Below, piece after piece: positions 1 to 6,666 of a stretch of DNA of 10,494 nt (positions within the stretch are counted from its first letter, which is position 1; each line of letters opens with the position of its first letter). The translations under genes were made by a program, and so were the position numbers. The notes under the pieces are model-generated. The model worked only from the letters and a program-made list of their open reading frames with translations. It did not search any database and was not told the origin of the DNA. Source of the stretch: an uncultured Eubacteriales bacterium (GTDB lineage: Bacteria > Bacillota > Clostridia > Oscillospirales > CAG-272); assembly GCA_934477985.1 (NCBI GenBank), contig CAKSOR010000057.1, positions 1 to 10,494 on the forward strand, given 5' to 3'.

Positions 1-845
1 GTCAAAGCGCTCTCAGTGCCGCCGGAAGCTTTGTCCGACCCGCTCTCAGCGTCACTATTCGCCGGAACAGAAACCTGCGTATCAACCTTCGAAGGCGTCG
101 GAAGCGCGAAAATCATCGCCGCGGTAAAGCAGATCACCGCCGCGCTGACCGTGACAATTCCCTTAGCACCCGCCTTGCCGCGCTTCTTTATTGCCTTCAT
201 GATTCTCGCCGCGGCGTAGCCGATGAAAACCAGGCTGTAGACGGCAACGCTTATCTTGTAAGCCGTTCTGCCGTTTCTCGCCGACGGGACGAAAAGAATC
301 ATGACATGCGCGTAGATCATCGCGTAGAAGATGTACGCGGCGCGCTGAATCCGTTTCCAGAACTTCGCGTCGAGCTTGCGGCGCACCTTCGGGAAGGACA
401 GCACCGTCAGCGGAATCATTATGACAAGCATCATAATCGAGAGCGTTCCGGCGGCAAGCTGTGTCTTGCTGAGACTTGCCGGGTTCGTGAACATACGGAC
501 AAAATATGTCCGTCCGAAGCCGATGTTGTGCCCGAGCGTCAGTATCGCCGCGAAGATCGAGAGCTCTCCGCGAATCGGCATCAAAGCCTTTATCGCCGCC
601 GTTCCGTTCGGGAGCGCTCCGATCCACATGACGACGCACCAGAGCGCCGTCGCGAACGCCCCGCGGCTGAACAGCCCGACGACATAATCGCGGACGAATC
701 CCGGCGCGCCATTGAAGTCAGCGATGGCGACGATGACCGAGATCAGCGCCGCGGCGAGATAAAAGACGGTCGCGTGATTTTTCAGAGCCTTTTTGCATAC
801 GAACGCGAATATTGCCGCCAAAATGAGAGCAATTGTAAACAGCAT
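1..845 (-). CDS. Ferric-reductase-like (MsrQ/YedZ-type) haem membrane protein, 3' end cut by window edge
   Basis: An open frame runs from the ATG at 845 to the window edge with no stop (281 codons seen), preceded by a GAGGAAAG ribosome site. I see about eight membrane helices, near residues 2-17, 25-43, 62-79, 93-110, 129-150, 170-188, 197-214 and 229-247. Basic loops (FPKVRRKLDAKFWKR at 151-165, KKRGKAGAKG at 220-229) set the topology so that the tail after helix 8 is extracellular. Histidines H106 (LGHN) and H180 (YAHVM) lie in helices 4 and 6. The segment FWKRIQRAAYIFYAMIYAH resembles the haem-ligand helix of MsrQ/YedZ, so a b-haem ferric-reductase-type domain is likely. The visible tail (251-281) is Ser/Gly/Ala/Glu-rich, like a linker to another extracellular domain beyond the window; an FMN-binding domain is a guess. 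It lies 56 bases downstream of the Tp47-like gene, probably in the same operon. Family is fairly sure; electron donor and acceptor are unknown. Confidence 0.75.
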   Translation of the reverse strand, partial: MLFTIALILAAIFAFVCKKALKNHATVFYLAAALISVIVAIADFNGAPGFVRDYVVGLFSRGAFATALWCVVMWIGALPNGTAAIKALMPIRGELSIFAAILTLGHNIGFGRTYFVRMFTNPASLSKTQLAAGTLSIMMLVIMIPLTVLSFPKVRRKLDAKFWKRIQRAAYIFYAMIYAHVMILFVPSARNGRTAYKISVAVYSLVFIGYAAARIMKAIKKRGKAGAKGIVTVSAAVICFTAAMIFALPTPSKVDTQVSVPANSDAESGSDKASGGTESAL

Positions 846-865
846 CTTCTCTTTCCTCTATAACA

Positions 866-887
866 CCCCGCCATGTTTGTGGCGGGG
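866..887 (-). other. Intercistronic stem-loop between the Tp47-like gene and the membrane gene
   Basis: CCCCGCCA (866-873) and TGGCGGGG (880-887) form a perfect 8-bp stem with a six-base loop. On the minus-strand transcript it follows the Tp47-like stop and ends about eight bases before the next ribosome site. No U-run follows it on that strand, so it is not a classical terminator. It more likely protects the upstream mRNA or lowers expression of the second gene relative to the first; this role is inferred. Confidence 0.6.
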
Positions 888-901
888 CGATCTGTTTTAA
901 C

Positions 902-2341
902 TTAATGTTCCTTCTTTCGCGAAACGACAGCCGCTCCGGCAAGGATTGCCGAGGCGATCAGCAGTCCGACCGTGTCTGCGGTAGCGGGCGCGGTATCGGG
1001 CTTTTCGGTCTTGGTCTGCTCAACCGGCTTGACCTCAGCCGTTCCGGTCGCCTTGACCGACGCGACAGCCGAGTCCTTGATCGTGACCTTGAGCCCGAGC
1101 GACTTGTTGTATCCGGTCGCGGTCACGACGACGTCGTATTCGCCGTCATTCGCGAAGACCTTGTTTTCGCCCTGAGCCGCGGCGGCGTTGATCCTGCCGC
1201 TGTCGATGATCTTTACGGCGCGCTTGCCGGAAGCGGCATAGGAGGTCTCACCGACCTTTACGGTCGAAATTTTCGCGAGGAAATTCGAGAACTCAGTGTC
1301 CGAAGCTCCGGCGGCTTTTACGAGTCCGTCGCCAGAAACATCGGCGGGCATCGAGTCGGTGGTCAGCGTAAAGGTCGCTTTGACATCGGCGTACTTGCCC
1401 GAGGCGTCGCTGACAACGAGCGTATAGCTTCCGGGAAGCGCGTCCCTGAAGGTCAGCGTGCCGCCTGAGACGGTGCAGTCGAGTCCATCGACGCTGTATC
1501 CGACCTTGAAATCAGCCGGGAATCCGGTCATCGCGACCGAGGTCTTGCCCGCCTTCACATCGGCGTTTTCGACCGTCAGCGTGTTCTCAAACTTGACCGG
1601 GACATAGAGCTCGGTGTCGAGCGTGTGGTAACCCGAGTCGGTTATGTAAGTGATCTTGTCGATCGTCTCGCCGACGAGCGAAGTGTAATTCTTGTACGCG
1701 AGTTCGTTGCCATGGGACTCCTTGGTCACAAAGCCCGACGACCAGGCGATCTCATCGCGCCAGATGTTCTCGAGGTGGCGCATTCCGTATGCCTTGCCGC
1801 TCTTCGTGTGGAGAATGACGCCGTAGATCGTTCCGACATCCGAATTTCCGTTCGCGTTGTTGACAGCCGAGTCGATGCAGTAATCGCCGTATCTCGTGTC
1901 TGAAGAGAGGGTCGGAGTGACGCCCTCAATCGCCGCGGACGCGCCCTTAGTCGCCGAGAACGAGACCTTTCCGCCGCTCACGGTGACTTCCTTATAAGCC
2001 GCCGGGACAGAATCAATCTCGGTAAAGCCGTAATTATCGTCGCCGAGCGACTCGAGCGCTGACTTCTCGATAGCGACCGGGTAAACGACGCCCTCGATTA
2101 TACCGCCCTTGCCGTTCTCTTTGCTGTAAGTTCCGGCGACAAGCTTCTCGTTCTTCCACTTCGAGGTCGTCGCGGACGAGACAGCATCGACATCCGAATC
2201 GACGCCCTCAGCGGCATAGAACGCGCTGTAGGGAATCTTCATCGTTCCGTAGACGACATCGTCAGCCGCGCTGACAGCCGGGATCGCGGCGCAGACAAGC
2301 GACGCGCAGAGGATCAACTGCATTGATTTCCTGAACTTCAT
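902..2341 (-). CDS. Exported Tp47-like (penicillin-binding Tp47 domain) surface protein
   Basis: A 479-residue exported protein. Residues 1-25 are a signal peptide (hydrophobic core, cut after AVSA; no lipobox). Residues about 29-250 resemble the N-terminal domain of the Treponema pallidum 47-kDa antigen Tp47 and its clostridial relatives: YGTMKIPYSAFYAAEG, DAVSSATTSKW (treponemal counterpart DAVSRATHGHG) and VVYPVAIEKS. Residues about 252-328 look like an Ig-type beta domain. Residues about 348-423, ending EYDVVVTATGYNKSL, resemble the Shr-like haemoglobin-interacting domain (former DUF1533). A Thr/Pro/Lys linker (430-452) leads to a tail with PATAD, a hydrophobic stretch (457-473) and RKKEH, laid out like an LPXTG-type sorting signal but with Ala for Gly. 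The start is supported by AAAGGAG eight bases upstream and by the signal peptide. Tp47 has been reported to bind and turn over beta-lactams, but whether this protein does is unknown. It lies upstream of the haem membrane gene behind a consensus promoter, so abundant expression is likely. Confidence 0.75.
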   Translation of the reverse strand: MKFRKSMQLILCASLVCAAIPAVSAADDVVYGTMKIPYSAFYAAEGVDSDVDAVSSATTSKWKNEKLVAGTYSKENGKGGIIEGVVYPVAIEKSALESLGDDNYGFTEIDSVPAAYKEVTVSGGKVSFSATKGASAAIEGVTPTLSSDTRYGDYCIDSAVNNANGNSDVGTIYGVILHTKSGKAYGMRHLENIWRDEIAWSSGFVTKESHGNELAYKNYTSLVGETIDKITYITDSGYHTLDTELYVPVKFENTLTVENADVKAGKTSVAMTGFPADFKVGYSVDGLDCTVSGGTLTFRDALPGSYTLVVSDASGKYADVKATFTLTTDSMPADVSGDGLVKAAGASDTEFSNFLAKISTVKVGETSYAASGKRAVKIIDSGRINAAAAQGENKVFANDGEYDVVVTATGYNKSLGLKVTIKDSAVASVKATGTAEVKPVEQTKTEKPDTAPATADTVGLLIASAILAGAAVVSRKKEH

Positions 2342-2349
2342 TTCTTTTT

Positions 2350-2401
2350 CTCCTTTATGCCGCCCACGCGGCGATGATATTGCAGTTAGTGCGCGCTAAC
2401 T
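2350..2401 (-). promoter_or_regulatory. Leader of the Tp47-like gene: TTAG-N6-CTAA dyad and a hairpin against the ribosome site
   Basis: The untranslated leader holds AGTTAG (2384-2389) and CTAACT (2396-2401) around TGCGCG, an 18-bp imperfect palindrome. A further CTAACTG half-site lies at 2448-2454, over the expected transcription start. Next to the ribosome site (CTCCTTT on the plus strand, 2350-2356) is a small GC hairpin, GCCGC (2359-2363) with GCGGC (2368-2372). The repeats are seen directly. Reading the dyad as a DtxR/IdeR-type iron operator, or the whole as an RNA switch, is inference. Confidence 0.45.
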
Positions 2402-2459
2402 TGTCTTTAAAAATAAAAACAATAACCATTGTCACGGTTGTCTGCTGCTAACTGAGAAT

Positions 2460-2488
2460 ATTATACCACACCCATGTGATTTTGTCAA
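2460..2488 (-). promoter_or_regulatory. Consensus sigma-70-type promoter of the Tp47-like gene
   Basis: Read on the minus strand, TTGACA (2483-2488) is followed by a 17-base spacer and TATAAT (2460-2465). A TG one base before the -10 box makes it an extended -10. Both hexamers match the consensus fully. The start should fall near 2453, giving a leader of about 110 bases. Confidence 0.85.
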
Positions 2489-2493
2489 GAGAA

Positions 2494-2558
2494 AATTTTC
2501 CTGCCGTGTTTTTTTCGTCGGTCAGATTTATTCCGGACAAAAAGCCGGCAGGAAAATT
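2494..2558 (-). terminator. Long inverted repeat after the lipoprotein gene, probable terminator
   Basis: A perfect 13-bp inverted repeat, AATTTTCCTGCCG (2494-2506) with CGGCAGGAAAATT (2546-2558), encloses 39 bases. It lies 20 bases past the lipoprotein stop and ends five bases before the -35 box of the Tp47-like promoter, so it would separate the two transcripts. The long loop and weak U-run make it less typical than the other terminators here; a protein-binding site is an alternative. Confidence 0.5.
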
Positions 2559-2578
2559 GTGCAAATTGCGTGTGCGTT

Positions 2579-3736
2579 TCAGTCGCTCAACCTGAACACC
2601 CCATCCCGCGTACCGATTATTATGAACCTGTCGGATGTGTTGTATTCATATCCGCCTGCGTAGTAGTTGTTCGGAAGGTCTTCCATGAACCTCAGCGCCA
2701 GATACCCATCGCGGGCTCCCGCGAATGTGTCAGCACTCAGGTCATACTCGAGCTCGCTGAAAAGTCCGGTTGTCACGCCGTCAGAATAGTAGACCTTCCC
2801 GCCGAAGAGATCGTAATATGTCTCACCGTTCTTAGTGAATCCGCGCGGCTCTTTTTCGACCGACACAAAGAAGATTCCGTCGTCAGTGACTATGTAGTCC
2901 GCGGCGTTTTCGGAGATTATCGTCTTCTCACCGGTCGAGAGATCGACGCGGCAAAGGCGCTTCTCGTTAATCCACTTAAGCCGCTCGAGCTGACTTATGC
3001 ACTCCGAGAACGCTTTTTCGCTGACTCTCTCGGTAAAATACGCGAAGCCATCCTTATAAACTCCGTTCATCAGTGATGGTTCACCGCTCTCAAGCGTCTG
3101 TTTGTTCTTCCCCGCAAGATCGGTTGTGAAGTATTCATATCCATCCTCACCGGGTGCGTACCAGTAAATCCGCCTGTCCGCTATCGTCCAGACCCTCGGT
3201 GACGAGTCCGCAAGGTCATTGTCGTCCGATCTGAACCCGCCAAGCGGCAGAGTGACCACCTTGCGGCTCTTCAGGTCGGCGCGGAATACGCGAAAAACAC
3301 TTCTGTCGGCGTCATCCCTCTCCGCGGCGCTGAAAAACACATATCTCTCGAAAGCGCCGAGCAATATAAGCGAATCCTCCCTCCGGTCGAGCTGAGTCAC
3401 TCCGCCGTTTGTCATATTGTACGCGAGAAGGTCGATATACCCCGACCGCTCGCCTGTGTTCCGGTCGAGCGAGAGGCTTCCCTTCACGAAAATGAATTCA
3501 TCGCCGCAGACAAGCCATTCGCCGCAGGAATAAAGCGGGCAATCCTCGCCATGGTCGCAGAGCGGGTCGATACAGACGGCGGTTCGCTTGCCGGTTGAGA
3601 GCATCGTCTTCATCGGCGTTCCTTCGCTTGTCTGACTGAAAACGCATAGGTCGGAAACCGTCGTCCGCCCCTCATCCTTCGCGCAGCCCGTGAATATCAG
3701 CGCCAGAAGTGTCAGCGCCGCAAGCAGTTTTCTCAT
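2579..3736 (-). CDS. Secreted lipoprotein with Cys/His cluster and predicted beta-propeller
   Basis: A 385-residue lipoprotein starting MRKLLAALTLLALIFTGC. C18 is the lipidated cysteine after a short lipobox, so the protein should sit on the outer face of the membrane. This ATG has AAGGAG eight bases upstream. The same frame could extend 33 codons further up, but that would bury the signal peptide. Residues 55-77 carry a dense cluster: C55, D57, P58, C60, H62, C66, C71 and C77 (core CIDPLCDHGEDCP). From memory, C-x-D-P-x-C-x-H near the N-terminus recurs in clostridial lipoproteins with DUF5050-like propellers. The rest is a run of short beta units with repeated patterns such as DLLAYNMTNGGVTQL, RVFRADLKSRKVVTL and RLCRVDLSTGEKTI, each followed by an aromatic strand (YVFFSA, IYWYAP, FAYFTE, GIFFVS), as expected of propeller blades. 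It lies between two terminators, so it may be its own unit, though I found no convincing promoter. Ligand and role are unknown. Confidence 0.75.
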   Translation of the reverse strand: MRKLLAALTLLALIFTGCAKDEGRTTVSDLCVFSQTSEGTPMKTMLSTGKRTAVCIDPLCDHGEDCPLYSCGEWLVCGDEFIFVKGSLSLDRNTGERSGYIDLLAYNMTNGGVTQLDRREDSLILLGAFERYVFFSAAERDDADRSVFRVFRADLKSRKVVTLPLGGFRSDDNDLADSSPRVWTIADRRIYWYAPGEDGYEYFTTDLAGKNKQTLESGEPSLMNGVYKDGFAYFTERVSEKAFSECISQLERLKWINEKRLCRVDLSTGEKTIISENAADYIVTDDGIFFVSVEKEPRGFTKNGETYYDLFGGKVYYSDGVTTGLFSELEYDLSADTFAGARDGYLALRFMEDLPNNYYAGGYEYNTSDRFIIIGTRDGVFRLSD

Positions 3737-3795
3737 CTCATCAGCTCCTTCATCTATTAAGACACCGGAATCGCACGAAATCTGCCGCGGAAAGC

Positions 3796-3820
3796 AAAAA
3801 AAGGCGGAAAAATCTCCGCC
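3796..3820 (-). terminator. Rho-independent terminator of the AlkZ-type gene
   Basis: On the minus strand, GGCGGA and TCCGCC (plus-strand 3815-3820 and 3803-3808) form a 6-bp stem with a six-base loop, followed by seven Ts (A7 at 3796-3802). It begins four bases past the stop codon of the gene above. Confidence 0.9.
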
Positions 3821-3824
3821 AATT

Positions 3825-4877
3825 TTATTCGTCAAAGCTTATCGACACAATGTCCTTCCACAATTCTCCGGCGCTTCCGGTTACGAGCTCCTTCTCCCGC
3901 CGCGTCAGTGCCCTGAACGGCGTGACAAGCAGCTTTCCGCCCTTCTTTTTCCATTTGCCGACGACTTCGCCGTCGAGCATCAGCGCGGGCATCACGATTC
4001 CGGCGAGGTTGAATATCGCTCTCAGGTTCTCCCCTCTCAGGAAGAGGCTTTCTTTCTTTTCGTGGGCAAGCAACAGCTGATCAAATCCCGCGAGGAAAAG
4101 ACATTCCGGAATGCTTTCGTCGTATGACTGACCGTTTTCGATATAATAATATGTCCTGCCCTCGCATTCTACCGCCGTGACAGGCAGCTCTGAGAGCCAT
4201 TCTCTGACCTGCGCGGCGGTCGCGTGGAAATAATACATCGCGTCGTGAATCGTCGACGGTCCCATGTGTGTGAAATACCGACGGGCAATCTCGAGGTTCG
4301 CATCCCTCTCGGGGAGCGGCGTGAAGGGGGGCGAGAGGCAGAACGCCTTCTTTTCCTGAACTACGTAGTTGATGAAGCCGCGCTCGCAGAGCTCACGGAT
4401 TCCGCCGCCCCACTGTTCGAACATACAGCCCTCCTCGGTCGCGGTCATGCCGTTTTGTCTGCAAACTATCTTGAGTTCCTCTCTCGTAAGCTCTGATTCT
4501 CTGAGCGCTGCTAAAATCACCTCCGCGAGATATGCCTGCCTCTCGGGTGAGAGCGCCCACTTGTCGCGCTGATTCCAGAATGTGTATCCGCGCCAGTTCC
4601 TGCTCAGGTAATCCTTTCCGTTGTTGCAGTGAATGAACAGTGGTAGATCATCCTGTGCGAACACGTGGACTGTTCCGCGGACAGTCCAGTTCTTCACAAT
4701 TCCTTCCCGGATCGTTTTCTCGTCAAAGTCCTTGCACCGTATTCTCAGCGAATGCAGGGCGTTTGACATGAACTGCGCCTGAACCCCGCATAGATCATGG
4801 AGCACCGTCAGCTTGTCCGCCGGGCTCAGCAGATGCTGGTTTGCCATCTGGCGGACTTTTATCTCTTCAATTGTCAT
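3825..4877 (-). CDS. Winged-helix AlkZ/YcaQ-family (HTH_42) probable DNA glycosylase
   Basis: A 350-residue protein of the winged-helix family that includes Streptomyces AlkZ and E. coli YcaQ (AlkX), which excise alkylated bases and unhook interstrand crosslinks. The visible signature is GVQAQFMSNA, with Q33-A34-Q35 matching the catalytic Q-x-Q of the AlkZ branch; YcaQ-type proteins have Q-x-D. The winged-helix segment TVRGTVHVF (about 65-73), the HDAMYYFHATAAQVREWL helix-turn-helix-like region in the middle, and FDQLLLAHEKKE followed by LDGEVVGKWKKKGG late in the protein all fit family order, and the length is typical. The ATG has GGGAGG ten bases upstream. The gene starts only 23 bases past the asnS terminator, with no room for a normal promoter between, so its transcript probably comes from read-through of asnS. 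It ends in its own terminator. Family assignment is strong; whether the substrate is a crosslink or a simple alkyl base cannot be told. Confidence 0.82.
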   Translation of the reverse strand: MTIEEIKVRQMANQHLLSPADKLTVLHDLCGVQAQFMSNALHSLRIRCKDFDEKTIREGIVKNWTVRGTVHVFAQDDLPLFIHCNNGKDYLSRNWRGYTFWNQRDKWALSPERQAYLAEVILAALRESELTREELKIVCRQNGMTATEEGCMFEQWGGGIRELCERGFINYVVQEKKAFCLSPPFTPLPERDANLEIARRYFTHMGPSTIHDAMYYFHATAAQVREWLSELPVTAVECEGRTYYYIENGQSYDESIPECLFLAGFDQLLLAHEKKESLFLRGENLRAIFNLAGIVMPALMLDGEVVGKWKKKGGKLLVTPFRALTRREKELVTGSAGELWKDIVSISFDE

Positions 4878-4899
4878 CGTAAACTTACCTCCCGCGGTT

Positions 4900-4937
4900 A
4901 AAAAAGGCGGTATCCGACCGCGGATATCGCCTTTTTT
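4900..4937. terminator. Strong symmetrical terminator after asnS
   Basis: GGCGGTATCCG (4906-4916) and CGGATATCGCC (4921-4931) pair over 11 positions with a single mismatch and a four-base loop. The hairpin is flanked by A6 (4900-4905) and T6 (4932-4937), so it can terminate either strand. It lies 9 bases past the asnS stop codon on the minus strand. Confidence 0.9.
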
Positions 4938-4946
4938 GCTGTTTTA

Positions 4947-6341
<1,395 letters not shown>

Positions 6342-6374
6342 GATCTTTCCCCTATAAAAAGTATTTGATATTAT

Positions 6375-6403
6375 AGTATATCACAAAAAAAGCCGTTTGT
6401 CAA
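6375..6403 (-). promoter_or_regulatory. asnS promoter
   Basis: On the minus strand, TTGACA (6398-6403) is followed by a 17-base spacer and TATACT (6375-6380), with an extended -10 TG one base before it. The predicted start, about 6368, leaves a leader of about 27 bases, too short for a T-box riboswitch. Confidence 0.85.
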
Positions 6404-6603
6404 GTGGTAGAATCGTATTTAATGCAAAGCACCAGTAAATATCATTTTTTCCTCCGCTCGATTGTCTGAAATAACGGTCATTGCCGCGAAAGCACCGCCA
6501 CCGCGCCCGGCTTTTGACTCTCATACGCGCCCGTATGCCCGGAGCGCGTCTCCGCATCCGTGCAAATATGCTGAAAGTTTAAAAATATTATCAAATCTGA
6601 CAA
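6404..6603. other. Non-coding stretch between the two divergent promoters
   Basis: I found no convincing gene here. An AT-rich part next to the asnS promoter is followed by a GC-rich core holding two adjacent small hairpins: CATACG-CGCC-CGTATG (6522-6537) and CGGAG-CGCGT-CTCCG (6540-6554). An A/T-rich tract at about 6576-6600 lies directly upstream of the -35 box of the glutamine synthetase gene and could act as an UP element. A regulator site or a small RNA in the hairpin region is possible, but nothing in the sequence settles it. Confidence 0.4.
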
Positions 6604-6632
6604 TTGACAAATCCTTTTCGCCGTGATATAAT
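6604..6632 (+). promoter_or_regulatory. Promoter of the glutamine synthetase-family gene
   Basis: TTGACA (6604-6609), a 17-base spacer and TATAAT (6627-6632), with an extended -10 TG at 6624-6625. Both boxes match consensus. The start near 6639 leaves only about 27 bases of leader, so there is no room for an attenuator hairpin pair before the gene. Confidence 0.88.
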
Positions 6633-6666
6633 ATAGTTGTTAATCCTCATTTCATGGAGGTCAGCT

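Noticed and set aside
306..863. Plus-strand open frame of 185 codons and minus-strand frame of 158 codons over the membrane gene
   Set aside because: Both are highly charged with no family resemblance. The third frame on the minus strand encodes a coherent eight-helix protein that stays open to the window edge.
2384..2401. Leader hairpin of the Tp47-like gene as an ANTAR target
   Set aside because: It has a six-base loop (CGCGCA), but position 1 is C rather than A, and there is no second matching hairpin.
3737..3835. 33-codon N-terminal extension of the lipoprotein
   Set aside because: It would place the signal peptide and lipobox internally, and the extension overlaps the terminator of the upstream gene. 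The internal ATG has a proper AAGGAG site.
6342..6374. T-box riboswitch before asnS
   Set aside because: The predicted leader is about 27 bases, with no specifier loop or T-box sequence.
6419..6445. Tiny minus-strand ORF (MIFTGALH) with a good GGAGG site upstream
   Set aside because: Only eight codons, located upstream of the asnS promoter rather than within its leader, with no regulatory codon run. It is probably chance.
6522..6554. Paired hairpins as an ANTAR target RNA
   Set aside because: The loops are four and five bases (or GCGCCC if opened) and lack the A-at-1, G-at-4 hexaloop pattern. The glutamine synthetase promoter also lies downstream of them.
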